In this document: positions 1 through 9,688 of the stretch, piece by piece
Position numbering within the stretch: the stretch's first letter is position 1
Layout: each line of letters begins with the position of its first letter
Translations under genes and position numbers: made by a program
From: Streptomyces cadmiisoli
Lineage (GTDB): Bacteria > Actinomycetota > Actinomycetes > Streptomycetales > Streptomycetaceae
Length of the DNA stretch: 64,000 nucleotides
Direction of reading: 5' to 3'
Assembly: GCF_003261055.1 (NCBI RefSeq)
Contig: NZ_CP030073.1
Span: 248,001 to 312,000, forward strand
Notes under the pieces: generated by a model
Databases searched by the model: none
What the model was told of the DNA's origin: nothing
Seen by the model: the letters and a program-made list of their open reading frames with translations, nothing else

Positions 1-3000
1 GTGACCAGCGAGGAGTCGGGTTCGGCCGTCATGGGACCCTTGTAGTCGATGTCCCATCCACCCCCGTCGTTCATGCTGCAGGTGTAACCGGACTCGTTGC
101 ACTCGATGGGACGGTGACCGTCGTACTCGATGAACGAGGACGGGTTGCCGCCGGCGAAGGCGTAGCGGTTGCCGGTGTAAGGGTCGGTGCCGAGGCCCAT
201 GTCGGCCAGGGCGCCGGTGTACATGTCCCGGGTGGTGAAGCGATTCAGGCCCGGGTCGTAGTTGCGGAAGCCCATGTCGTACGTACCCGACTGGGCGTCC
301 CAGCGCTTGGCGTTGAAGCGGTAGGCGTTGTAGGCCTCCTTCGTCGGGTCGGCGGCGTCGGGCTTGTCGATGCCGGTGAACTCGGAGTCGTCGTCCTTGC
401 CGTAGGCGGTGTAGCCGTAGGTCGTCTCGGTGTCGCCGTTGCCGTCGGTGACGGTCTCGACGTCGGTGTGGCTGTTGTAGCCGTAGTAGCCGTCCTCGGT
501 TGTACCGTCCGTGTTGTGCTTGACCTGGGACAGGCGCTCTCCCCACGGGCTGTACTGGTACGACTTGGTCAGGGCACCGGAGACCTCTTCGTTCAGGACC
601 TCGCCGGACAGGCCGAGGTAGGTGAAGTGGGTGGTCTTGCCGTCCGCGGTCTTCGACATGGTGCGGTCGAGCGGGTCGAAGGTGTACTTCGTCGACTTCA
701 TCGCTCCGGTGTCGTCCATCTTCTGGGACTCCACGACGTGGTCGAAGCCGTCGTACACGCTCCGTTCGATGACCTGGCTGCCTGAGGTCACCGACTCCTG
801 GCGGCCGAAGGGGTCGTAGGTGTACTTCGCCGTGGAGGTGCCGCTGGTGGCGGTCAGCAGGCGGTTGCGGTCGTAGTTGAAGTTGGTCGTGGTGTTGTCG
901 ACGGTCTGGGTGATGACGTTGGCGTTGTCGTCGTGGACGTACGTCTCCGTCCCCGCGCCGTTACCGGTCTTGACCGACTCCTTGAGCCGGTCGGCCGGGT
1001 CGTAGCTGTAGTTGGTCGTCGACTCCAGGTATGCCGTGCGGTTGTCGGCGTTCATCTTCTTCGTCACGTCCTGCGCCTTGTTGCCGTTGGCGTCGTAGGC
1101 GTAGGTGTGGGAGGTGACGAGGGTGCCGTTGGGCTTCTTCTCGGCCGACGTCCTCAGGGCCGCATTCAGGTAGTAGGTGTAGTCGACGGTGTTGCCGTTG
1201 CCCTTGGTCTCCTTCAGCATCTGGCCGCGGTCGGTGTAGGTGTACGACGTGACCTTCGGCGAGGCGTCGGTCGCCGTCTTGCCGACCGAGACCGTCTTGA
1301 CCAGTTCACGCAGGTCGTAGGTGTACTTGGAGAACTGGTCGGGGTGGGTGACCGTCTCCGGCTGGCTGTTGGCGTCGTAGGTGTACGACGTCGACTTCTT
1401 CTCGTCGCCGGCGAGCGTCTCGGTGACCTTCTGGACTTGATTGAGGCCGGTGTAGGCGATCGTGTAGGCATCGATCTTCGCCGTCGACGACGTGTCGTCG
1501 ATCTTGGTCATGTTGCCGTTGAGGTCGTAGGTGTAGGCGAAGTCGCTCTTCTCCGTGTCAGCGGGCTCCCCGGCGGTGTCTCGCACCAGCTTGACGCCGT
1601 CGGCGACCACCGTGCCACCGCCGTTCTGGAACAGCTGCAGCTTGGCCGCGTTGCCCTGCTTGAAGGCGTACGAGCCCAGGGACACCCAAGTTCCCTGGTT
1701 CGTGGACGCGTTCTGGTCGACCGTCTTGTCGGCCGTGCCCGTGGAGTGCGTCACGGTGTATTTCGCCGTGGTCGCAGCGCCGGTGACCTTCGGGAACTTG
1801 ACGTACGCGGTGTACGTGCCGTCCTTGGGGATGTTGAGCGTCCAGGTGAAGGCGTCCGTGCCGGCGCCCGCCGCGTGGGTGGCGTGGTCGTAGCCGTGCT
1901 GGCCGGTGGCGGTTGCCTTCGTCCAGGTACCGGTGGAGGAAGTGTGCTGGGTATCGGAGTTGTCCACCAGGACCACATCCAGACCCACCGGTACACCGTC
2001 GTCCGAGCGGGCCTTGAGGGAGCCGTCCGGGTGGTACGACCACGTCATCGTGCGGTTGGAGGAACCGCCCGCCGAGGTCAACGTGCGCTTGGTCTGCAGC
2101 CCGAGCTCGTTGTAGTCGTAGGTGGTGGCGATGTCCCACGGGTCCGTGGACGACTCCACCCACCCGTTGTCGAAATAGGAGTAGTCCGTGTCATTGCGGA
2201 CCGTCTCACCCTCCGACGGCGGCAGCGACGTCTTCGCCACCCGGCCCAGCTTGTCGTACACGGTCTGCGTGTAGACGTTCGGGTCGTTGTAGCGGCCGTC
2301 CGTCGGGTCGTAGGGCTGGTACTGCTTGACTGGACGGTTCAGCTCGTCGTACTCGGTCCGCGCGGTGAACGCCGTGGTGGTGCCGGCCGCGACGGCGCGC
2401 GGAGTGATCACCTTGGTGACGTTGCCGATCTGGTCGTACTCGTACTTCGTCGACCGGGTCGTCGTGCCCTCGTACGGGACCTTGACCTCGCTCTGCTTGC
2501 CGCGCTCGTCGTAGGTGACGGTCGTGGTGTTGTTCTCCGCGTCCGTGGTGGAGAGCACCAGCGAGTCCTTGTCGTAGGTACGCGAGGTGGTCTTTCCGGC
2601 CGCGTCCGTGACGGTGGTGACCCGATGGTCCAGATCGTAGGTCGTCTTGGTGGTGTAGTCGGTGGTGTCGGCGGTCGCGTTCTTCTTCGGGTCGATGACT
2701 CTGACGACGTTGCCGGCGTTGTCGTACTCGTAACTGACCCTGTCACCCGCCGCGTTGACCACCGAGGTGAGCTGGTAGATCTCGTTGTAATTGTTGGTGG
2801 TGACGTAGTCGGCGTCATCCGCCGTCGTGGTCGTGCCCTTGGGCTCGGTCGTCGTCCTGAGGTGGCCGACCTTGTCGTAGGTGTACGTCGTGGTGCGTGG
2901 GTCGGTGAGGTTGTTCGCCGGCGCGCTCGCCGAGGTGACCTGGTCCGCCTTGTCGTACATCGCCGTGGAGACGGCCCCGTTGGGCGCCTTGGACTTGGTG

Positions 3001-6000
3001 ATGTTGTCGTTGGCGTCGTACTCCGGAGCCGGAGTGGTGATCAGAACGCCGGTGTCCTGCTTCTTCGGCACCGTGCCGACCAGCGGACGTCCGTAGACGT
3101 CGTAGCTCTGCGTGGTCACCTTCTCGTCCGCGTCGGTGACCTTCGTGACCTGGCCCCGATGGTCGTGGACGAAGTCCGTCGAGAAGGTCTTCGCGTCCGT
3201 GATCCGGCTCGGGTTGCCGGTGGGCCCGAAGTCGGAGTACCGCGTCGGGTGACCGTTGGCGTCCGTTGCCTTGGTCAACTGGCCGTAGACGTCGTACTCG
3301 TACTTCGTGGTGTAGTCGTCCGCCGTGGCGGTCGCCACGCCCTTCGGGTCGGTGACCGTCTTGAGATTGCCGAAGGTGTCATAACCGAACTGCCAGATCC
3401 GCCCCTCGGGAGAGGTCTTGCGAACCAGGTCCGCGGCGTAGCCGTCGGCGCGGGTCTGGTACTCGAACCTGGACGCGTTGGCCGGGAAGGTACCGGGCAC
3501 ACACTCCGAGGCGGCCGGGACGCCGTTCTTGTTGTTCTCCGCGTCACGCTGCCAGATCGGGTAGCCCGTCTTCTGGTCGTAGCAGTACGCAGTCTTGGCG
3601 CCGTTGCCCTCTTCCAGATACGTGACGTTGTTGTCCGCGTCCCAGCTCATTTTCGTGACCTGGGACTTGGCGTTGGTGGTCTGCACCGGTCGGCCGTAGT
3701 CGTCGGCGACGTACTTCGCCGCGTTGTTCTCGGCGTCGGTGACGGTGGCGTCGGTGAACTTCGTGTTCGTGGTGTTCGCCGCGTACGCGAACAGGGTGTC
3801 GCCGTCGAGACGGTCGGTGATCTTCTTGGTCCACCAGTGGTACTTCGGGTCGTCACCGGCCTGCGGGGCGTGGTAATCGAGCCCGGTGTCGTGACCGCGC
3901 GGATCCGTGATCGTGACCAGCTTGACGTTCTTGTTGCCCTGGGTCGAGTCGTAGGTGAAGCCGAACACCTTCGGCTGAGCCGAGCCCGCACCGTCGGTCA
4001 GCTTCGTCAGAAGACCCTGGTCGGAGTACTCGAAGGTCACCTTGCGCACGGGCAGCCCGGTGACCGACCCCGAGATGTCCGTGATCGACTTGACGTGGTC
4101 GGCGGTCTTCGGGCTGGTCGCCTCGGCCTTGGAGTAGTACTCAACCGTCAGCGACTGCCGCCCGGCCGGGTCGGTGATGTAGGAGAGGAACTTGGTCGGC
4201 TTGGCGTTGGACTTGCGCTCCTCGTATGTGTACGTCTGTGTGTTGCCGTTCTTGTCGATCACCGAGGTCAGGTAGCCGTCGCAGCCGAAGAGGAAGCGCG
4301 TGCCGTCCGGGCGCAGCATGGTCCAGGCGTCCGGAACCGGGTCCTTTTCCGGCGTGCAGTCCAGGCCCGGCTTCATCGTGATCCGGAAGTGGACACCCGC
4401 CGGAGCCTTCCAGGTGCCGTCGGCCTGCTTGGTGAACACGTGCGTGGTGCCGTCACCGTCGGGCAGGCGGATCTCGGTGGCGTTAGCGCTGGGGTTGGGA
4501 TGGAAGTCCAGCGGCGCGCCGAGACGGATGGGGCCGGCGAGCTGCGCGGACCACCCCGCGCCCAGGACGGTGTCGCTGGTGTCCAGGGAGTTGTAAGCGA
4601 AGCGGGCGAAGGTGGTCAGACCGCGGCCCGGGTTGGTGAACGCGTTGTAGGACCACACGGTATTGCCGGCGGCCAGGTTGTTCATCACCGTCGAATTGGC
4701 ACCGGTGTTCTTGCCCGTGTAGGAGTAGAATTTCTCCAGCCCCAGGCTGTTGGAGGTCGGGTCCTCCACCGCCACGGTCTGCTTCAGGCCGGGGATGCCG
4801 CCAGTACCCGCCGACAGCCAAGTCCCGGCCGTCTTGTTGAACAGGTCCCAGGTCAGGACATAGTCCGTGCGCTTGTTCCCGTTGTCGCTGTTGATCGGCG
4901 TGTTGACCTGCGCCTGGAGCGTGACCGTCTCGCCGGGAGCCACGTCCTCGGGCAGCGCGGTCCGCACCTGGTTGCCGCCGGTGGTCTTGTCCGTGCCATC
5001 GGGCAGGGCCCAGGTGTACGACAGCACCTGGTCGGCCATCGTCCAGATCTCGTCGGTGGTGTTGGTGAGGGTGAACTCGACCGAATAGGCGGAGTTCGGG
5101 GTCATCCGCGCCGGGGTCTTGGGCGCGTAGTACGTCGAATCGGTCGTCGAGTCGACGTAGGTGACGACCATGCGCGGGCGCAGCTTCTTCTCGGACGCCT
5201 CGGAGGACAGGAATACGGTGCGTTCCTGCTTGACCGACTCGTCGGCCATCTTCACCAGCACGCCCTGCTGGGAGCCGGGCGTGGTCACCCAGTCCTGCAC
5301 GAGAGAAGCGGCGCTCCAGTCGTGGCGGGCGGGGTCGTTGCTCATCGCGGGGACGGTGTCGGCGACCGTGGCGCCGAAGTCACCACCGGAAGTGGTCCAG
5401 TTGGTGGAGGAGTCGGCCTTCACCCAGGTCGCCGACGCCTCGTCGAAGTCGCGGGTCAGCGGCCGCATCTCGTAGAGCGCGCCGGTGTTCTCCGTGCTGG
5501 TCTGGGTGCCCCACATGCGCAGGGTGGCGTCCAGCACGCGGGCACTGGTCGGGATGCTGGACAGGGCCGGGAACTTCAGCAGGGCCCGGGTGGTGCCGTA
5601 GGTGGGCGAGTTGTTGCCCACCGTCAGCCACTTCTGCGCCACCCCGTCGGTCAGCGTGTCGTGCGGGGTCGTCGACTCCGTCTGCGACAGGGTCGTGTCC
5701 TGTCCCGCCTCGACGATCTTCGTGGTGCGGCCGGCCTTGGGCAGGCGCACCAGCTGCGTCGGCGCGCCGACCACCTGACCGTCCGCGGTCTTGACCGCAA
5801 CCGTGTAGTAGTAGGCCCGCCCGAACGGATCCGCGCTGTCCGCCGCGGTCGGCGTGGCCGAGGTGTCGGTGTAGGAGGTCACCGTCTTCGCGACCGGCGA
5901 GACCAGAGTAGCCGCCGACGGGGTGAAGGTCTGGTAGATGGAGCGGTGGACCTGGTACTCGACGATGTCGTCACCGGTCGCGGTGGAGGGGTCGGTGTAG

Positions 6001-7982
6001 GCCGACCACTTCAGCTCCGCGCCGGTGTCATGGATCGTCGTCGGCGCCTCCAGCTCGACACCCGCACGGCCGTAGGTCAGCACCAGACGCGGGTAGTTGG
6101 CGGTCTCGCCCTCGTAGGCGTATTCGCTGCCCTCGTAGCGCGGACCGCCCTTGGGGGCGTTCGCGGACTCGTCCCCTGCCTTGACGACGAAGCCGTGGTT
6201 GGCGTTGGTCCCGTCGATCCAGGACTGCACCGTCTTCGTCACCGGGAATGAGTGCCACACGTTCAGTTCGGAGGGCTGCTTGGTGACCGCTCCGCCCTTG
6301 GTGAACCGCACCGCGTCCGCGATCACCGCCGTGCTCGTCGAGGCCGGGCCGTCCCCGAGGACTATCTTGCCGGCCGTGCCCGCCTTGAACGGGTGCGTGC
6401 CCAGCGTCTTCCACACCCCGGCCGAACCGGCCTGCTGGTTGACGGTGTAGGTCTGGCTGCCGCCGTTGTAGGTGACGGTGTACGGGGCGTTCGTCGCCCG
6501 GTCCGAGGCCGCCACGTAGTGCGCCTGAACCTGGTAGTCACCGTCCTCCGGCAAGTTGGGCTGCCAGGTGTAGGTGTTCCCGGCCACCGAGTCCTTGTTG
6601 AACAGGTAGTCCTGGTTCACTGCGTATTGCGTGAACGCCGTGTTCCCCGACGCCGGCCAGGAGCCGTTCGCGGCCGTGGTGCCGGCGTCCCCGTCGTCGA
6701 CCAGGACCGAGGTCCCCGACAGCTCACCGGTGATCCCGTTGGCGCTGTTCCAGGTTGCCCTGTCCTCGCTCCAGTCGGCGGTCGCCCGGTGCGCCTCCAG
6801 ATGCACCTCGGTGTCGCCCGTGGTGTGCGTCTGGTCGTAGTACAGATTCAGATCGGCCGAGTCCAGTTTCGTCCCGGCGGGCACGCCCGTGAGCGGGAAC
6901 TTCAGCAGGGCTCGCGAGCTACCGGTGCTCGTGTTGCCCACCGACAGACGCCAGTTGGTGTCGTAGTTCGACGTAGGGCCGTCCGAGGAGATCATCACGT
7001 CCTGCGCCGTGGACGGCGTCGGAGCGATCTGGATCGTCGGGTCGATCGTGACCGGATACCGACGCTCCGGCGAGGCCAGCCACTTCGCGTTCGGGACGAC
7101 AGTCAGCTTCCAGCCTTTGCCTTCCCTCGAAAGCTTCTGCTGCACGGCCGTGCTGTACGCGGTGCCGTACGGCGACTCGGCATCCTTCTCGGTGTCCGCC
7201 ATGAACGGCGCCGGGATCACCAGCACCGGGTCGGCACCCTCGCCGTAGAAGGCGATCGAGCCGTCCTTCGCGGCCTTCGGCGTCAGCCCGTCGGTGTCCA
7301 GCGTGAAGACGAACTTCACCGGACCGTCAGGTCGTTCGGCCAGAGTGATGTTTTCCTTCACCCGGCCCGGACCCACCTCGTACGACAGGTCCGCACCCGG
7401 CACGGCGTCCCGGTAGGTGACGGTGTCACCCTTCGCCACGGGCTTCAGCGACGCCCCCGCGCCCTCCAGGCCCAGGACCACCGCGTGGCCGTCGGCGGAC
7501 TCCACCCGCATCAGCCGGTCCGGCTCACTGCCGAACCAACTTCTGGCCGCGTTGGTCGTGTTGGCGTACCGGTAACCGTCCCGGTCGCTCTCCCCCACCC
7601 GGGCGTCGACGTCGCGCCACGACTTGCCCGCCCGGTAGGCGGTCGGTACGGCCGACACCTCGGCCTGCACCCGCCCGTCCGACAACTTGAAGAACCGGGC
7701 ATTCGCCGTACGCCTGCCGGTCAGTTCCGCGACCCGCTTCGCCTTCGGCGCCACCTTGCCCTTCCGCAGCTTCTGCCGGTCGGCAACTCCCGCCTCATCG
7801 TGCGAGGACGGCTCGTCCAACTCCTTGCTGTCGTCCGCGAACCAGTCCTTGATGCTGTCGACGAGACCCTTGCCGTCGTCACCACCAGAGGCGTTCGCGG
7901 CATAAGCGGCCTGCGGCAGCAGTGAACTTGTCACCGCGGTCACCACAAGGCACGCCAGCACCCTGCCCAATCTGGGACTCAC
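1..7982 (-). CDS. Giant secreted RHS/YD-repeat protein, C-terminal end beyond window
   Basis: Reading the minus strand gives one open frame of about 2,660 codons that leaves the window at its left edge. It starts with a Sec signal peptide (hydrophobic LACLVVTAVTSSLLPQ, AxA cleavage near residue 30). DNRLRE-type beta domains follow (about 310-610 and 750-930) with an inserted golvesin-like domain (about 475-545) and an FN3-like segment (about 645-740). Many YD repeats (YDANGN, YEYDNAGN, YTYDPFGR) run from about 1230 to 2500, interrupted by a second golvesin-like domain (about 1995-2130). The RHS-associated core (NYDPGLNRFTTRD) is near residue 2575. RHS proteins encase a variable C-terminal toxin; here that part lies outside the window, so toxin activity is inference. 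The GTG at 7982 has GGAAAGG six bases upstream; an in-frame ATG at 7997 is the alternative start. Confidence 0.93.
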   Translation of the reverse strand, partial: MSPRLGRVLACLVVTAVTSSLLPQAAYAANASGGDDGKGLVDSIKDWFADDSKELDEPSSHDEAGVADRQKLRKGKVAPKAKRVAELTGRRTANARFFKLSDGRVQAEVSAVPTAYRAGKSWRDVDARVGESDRDGYRYANTTNAARSWFGSEPDRLMRVESADGHAVVLGLEGAGASLKPVAKGDTVTYRDAVPGADLSYEVGPGRVKENITLAERPDGPVKFVFTLDTDGLTPKAAKDGSIAFYGEGADPVLVIPAPFMADTEKDAESPYGTAYSTAVQQKLSREGKGWKLTVVPNAKWLASPERRYPVTIDPTIQIAPTPSTAQDVMISSDGPTSNYDTNWRLSVGNTSTGSSRALLKFPLTGVPAGTKLDSADLNLYYDQTHTTGDTEVHLEAHRATADWSEDRATWNSANGITGELSGTSVLVDDGDAGTTAANGSWPASGNTAFTQYAVNQDYLFNKDSVAGNTYTWQPNLPEDGDYQVQAHYVAASDRATNAPYTVTYNGGSQTYTVNQQAGSAGVWKTLGTHPFKAGTAGKIVLGDGPASTSTAVIADAVRFTKGGAVTKQPSELNVWHSFPVTKTVQSWIDGTNANHGFVVKAGDESANAPKGGPRYEGSEYAYEGETANYPRLVLTYGRAGVELEAPTTIHDTGAELKWSAYTDPSTATGDDIVEYQVHRSIYQTFTPSAATLVSPVAKTVTSYTDTSATPTAADSADPFGRAYYYTVAVKTADGQVVGAPTQLVRLPKAGRTTKIVEAGQDTTLSQTESTTPHDTLTDGVAQKWLTVGNNSPTYGTTRALLKFPALSSIPTSARVLDATLRMWGTQTSTENTGALYEMRPLTRDFDEASATWVKADSSTNWTTSGGDFGATVADTVPAMSNDPARHDWSAASLVQDWVTTPGSQQGVLVKMADESVKQERTVFLSSEASEKKLRPRMVVTYVDSTTDSTYYAPKTPARMTPNSAYSVEFTLTNTTDEIWTMADQVLSYTWALPDGTDKTTGGNQVRTALPEDVAPGETVTLQAQVNTPINSDNGNKRTDYVLTWDLFNKTAGTWLSAGTGGIPGLKQTVAVEDPTSNSLGLEKFYSYTGKNTGANSTVMNNLAAGNTVWSYNAFTNPGRGLTTFARFAYNSLDTSDTVLGAGWSAQLAGPIRLGAPLDFHPNPSANATEIRLPDGDGTTHVFTKQADGTWKAPAGVHFRITMKPGLDCTPEKDPVPDAWTMLRPDGTRFLFGCDGYLTSVIDKNGNTQTYTYEERKSNAKPTKFLSYITDPAGRQSLTVEYYSKAEATSPKTADHVKSITDISGSVTGLPVRKVTFEYSDQGLLTKLTDGAGSAQPKVFGFTYDSTQGNKNVKLVTITDPRGHDTGLDYHAPQAGDDPKYHWWTKKITDRLDGDTLFAYAANTTNTKFTDATVTDAENNAAKYVADDYGRPVQTTNAKSQVTKMSWDADNNVTYLEEGNGAKTAYCYDQKTGYPIWQRDAENNKNGVPAASECVPGTFPANASRFEYQTRADGYAADLVRKTSPEGRIWQFGYDTFGNLKTVTDPKGVATATADDYTTKYEYDVYGQLTKATDANGHPTRYSDFGPTGNPSRITDAKTFSTDFVHDHRGQVTKVTDADEKVTTQSYDVYGRPLVGTVPKKQDTGVLITTPAPEYDANDNITKSKAPNGAVSTAMYDKADQVTSASAPANNLTDPRTTTYTYDKVGHLRTTTEPKGTTTTADDADYVTTNNYNEIYQLTSVVNAAGDRVSYEYDNAGNVVRVIDPKKNATADTTDYTTKTTYDLDHRVTTVTDAAGKTTSRTYDKDSLVLSTTDAENNTTTVTYDERGKQSEVKVPYEGTTTRSTKYEYDQIGNVTKVITPRAVAAGTTTAFTARTEYDELNRPVKQYQPYDPTDGRYNDPNVYTQTVYDKLGRVAKTSLPPSEGETVRNDTDYSYFDNGWVESSTDPWDIATTYDYNELGLQTKRTLTSAGGSSNRTMTWSYHPDGSLKARSDDGVPVGLDVVLVDNSDTQHTSSTGTWTKATATGQHGYDHATHAAGAGTDAFTWTLNIPKDGTYTAYVKFPKVTGAATTAKYTVTHSTGTADKTVDQNASTNQGTWVSLGSYAFKQGNAAKLQLFQNGGGTVVADGVKLVRDTAGEPADTEKSDFAYTYDLNGNMTKIDDTSSTAKIDAYTIAYTGLNQVQKVTETLAGDEKKSTSYTYDANSQPETVTHPDQFSKYTYDLRELVKTVSVGKTATDASPKVTSYTYTDRGQMLKETKGNGNTVDYTYYLNAALRTSAEKKPNGTLVTSHTYAYDANGNKAQDVTKKMNADNRTAYLESTTNYSYDPADRLKESVKTGNGAGTETYVHDDNANVITQTVDNTTTNFNYDRNRLLTATSGTSTAKYTYDPFGRQESVTSGSQVIERSVYDGFDHVVESQKMDDTGAMKSTKYTFDPLDRTMSKTADGKTTHFTYLGLSGEVLNEEVSGALTKSYQYSPWGERLSQVKHNTDGTTEDGYYGYNSHTDVETVTDGNGDTETTYGYTAYGKDDDSEFTGIDKPDAADPTKEAYNAYRFNAKRWDAQSGTYDMGFRNYDPGLNRFTTRDMYTGALADMGLGTDPYTGNRYAFAGGNPSSFIEYDGHRPIECNESGYTCSMNDGGGWDIDYKGPMTAEPDSSLV

Positions 7983-8091
7983 GCCAAACCTTTCCATCAA
8001 CGGTCGGTGAATCCACCCGCAATTCCCCAGCTGGCCCGAAGGGCCGACCAGGGCATACACGCAGTGGCGGCCAGAGGTGTAGTGATTGAAC

Positions 8092-8132
8092 TGACGCCAC
8101 GTCAAGTGATCGGACAAAGCGTCAACTTGACG
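8092..8132. promoter_or_regulatory. Paired palindromes, candidate operator between divergent genes
   Basis: Two related palindromes sit between the divergent RHS gene and the gene at 8289: TGACGccaCGTCA at 8092-8104 and CGTCAAcTTGACG at 8120-8132, centres 28 bp apart. Their arms also pair with each other (ACGTCAAGT at 8099-8107 with ACTTGACGT at 8125-8133). A TATGAT hexamer follows at 8133. The arrangement looks like two sites for a dimeric repressor or activator, but no regulator is assigned and function is inferred from symmetry and position only. Confidence 0.5.
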
Positions 8133-8288
8133 TATGATCATTCGCAAATCCGGCCATGCGGGAGCGGCTTGATGTCCGATATTTCCGCTCACTGGAAAAG
8201 GGGCGACGTCGTGGGTTATAACCCCGCCTGGGCTCAGTCCGCGCGAGCTGAGCACACCGGAAATTGACCTGCCGAGGAGCGGACATCG

Positions 8289-8831
8289 ATGGACGACAAC
8301 TGCGCGAGACCCGAAGATCGGGCCGATAGCGAAGAACGGGCGCGAGCCGAAGATCGGGCGCAAGACGCGGAATCCGGTGCCAGCACCGGCCGCCCGGACC
8401 GCGCGGGGGTGATCACAGCCGCCGTGGCGCTCGCCGCCTGCGGCGCCCTCGTGCTGTACGGGGTGCTCTCCCCGGGCGGCGAGCAGCAGAAGAAGAAGCC
8501 CCAGGTGCCAACCGCCTCCGTCACCTACGAGGTGACCGGCACCGGCACTGCCGACATCACCTACCAGGCGCGCAGCAAGTCCGGGAAAGCCACCGTCGTG
8601 AAGGCGGCAGCCCTGCCCTGGAGCAGGACCGTGCCGGTCCCGCTCGGCCGCAGCCCCATCGTGAGCATCGTGCTCGGCGAGCAGGGCGGCCAGGCCCGCT
8701 GCGCCGTCGCCGTACGCGGCCAGCACCTGCAGAGCGCCACCGCGAGCGGCGGGTTCGGGCGCGCCACATGCACCGGGACGCTACCGAACGCCAGTCCGAG
8801 CCCGGACCCGGCCGACGCATCCGCGGGCTGA
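8289..8831 (+). CDS. Small single-pass membrane protein with extracytoplasmic beta domain
   Basis: This 180-residue protein has a highly charged cytoplasmic N-terminus (about 1-38, rich in Glu, Asp and Arg), one transmembrane helix (about 39-62, VITAAVALAACGALVLYGVL) and an exported C-terminal domain of about 110 residues. The exported part has alternating short beta-like stretches (ASVTYEVTGTGTADITYQ) and ends in a Pro/Ser tail. The layout resembles the actinobacterial MmpS-type family of small anchored proteins, but that similarity is by pattern only. GAGGAG lies about nine bases before the ATG. It is divergent from the RHS gene and shares the palindromic region with it. Function unknown. 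Confidence 0.75.
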   Translation: MDDNCARPEDRADSEERARAEDRAQDAESGASTGRPDRAGVITAAVALAACGALVLYGVLSPGGEQQKKKPQVPTASVTYEVTGTGTADITYQARSKSGKATVVKAAALPWSRTVPVPLGRSPIVSIVLGEQGGQARCAVAVRGQHLQSATASGGFGRATCTGTLPNASPSPDPADASAG

Positions 8832-9354
8832 CCACGCCCTCGTGCGCCCCACAGCAGGCGCCAGCGCACGAAGGAGAAGGAGGGCAAACCACACCAAGCG
8901 CACGAGCCGCAGTATCTGCGGTCCCAGCGCCGCCAGGATCCGGCAGTCGGCACGGACAGGTGTGGCGGCGTTGTCGAGGGCACTTGCCCGCCACCGTCCT
9001 GCCCCGCACCTCGTGTCACCACAGCCGGCCCCAGTCGGGAGGGGCGGCGTTCGCCACACACCGACCACCACCGTCGCGCAGTTGGTCACTGCCCAGGTTC
9101 CCGAGCCCCACAGCACGCTCCCCCTCGCCGCCGTTCTGCACCTGAACAGCGCGCGGCAACAGTCGACGCGTCGTGGCGTTCGTCCTCCGCTTTCTGCTCC
9201 TCGGCCGGCTCCATAACTTCGTAGCCCCTAAGGGCTGGCCCGACCGACGAGACAGCAAAAGCCGGGCCACGATCCGGACCATTCCCGGACGCAGCTCAAC
9301 GGCGCGCAATGCACATCCCACCAGCAGACACGGAACCCGCCGGTCGCTTTGAGG
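8832..9354. other. Intergenic stretch without a convincing gene
   Basis: Open frames exist here on both strands, but their translations are Arg/Pro/Ala-rich and show no recognisable domain. A hydrophobic run on the minus strand (about 8870-8950) is not backed by a start signal. I see no intact gene, terminator hairpin or repeat that I can support. Confidence 0.5.
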
Positions 9355-9570
9355 GCTTCGTGTGACCGCGGTCTTCTTTAGCTGACGAGGCACAATCCTG
9401 GTCCTGGCGAGGTGCCCGTACACCGTCGACCGCGGGACCCCGTACATATCGGCGATCTGCTGGACCGTCTTCCCGCTCGGCGAGCCGACGACCTCGCACG
9501 GCCATTCGCTTCCACCAAGTGCCGGTATCACCGTTGATCCGTAATGCCACGGAGTGCCACGGAATGCCAT
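9355..9570 (-). pseudogene. Recombinase/invertase helix-turn-helix fragment
   Basis: A minus-strand frame encodes a segment of the form SGKTVQQIADMYGVPRSTVY followed by GHLARTR. This has the spacing and residues of the Hin/resolvase-type C-terminal helix-turn-helix (x-QQIA-x3-GV-x-RSTVY). No serine recombinase catalytic domain precedes it, and the frame continues into low-complexity Arg-rich sequence. I read it as the leftover end of a site-specific recombinase or transposase gene. A small free-standing HTH protein is a less likely alternative. Confidence 0.45.
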
Positions 9571-9688
9571 TCGAATGGAAGTGCACTGATTGGCCGTGTT
9601 AACTTCGCGCGCCTTCGACGGACGGCTCCGCGAAGAGCAGGTCTCCTCGCTCCACCTGCCGTTCTCCGCCGACTACTTGGAGGTCCCT

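Noticed and set aside
933..6251. A 1,772-codon plus-strand open frame
   Set aside because: It is the antisense of the RHS gene; its translation is Val/Gly/Arg-rich without domains, while the opposite strand gives clear YD repeats.
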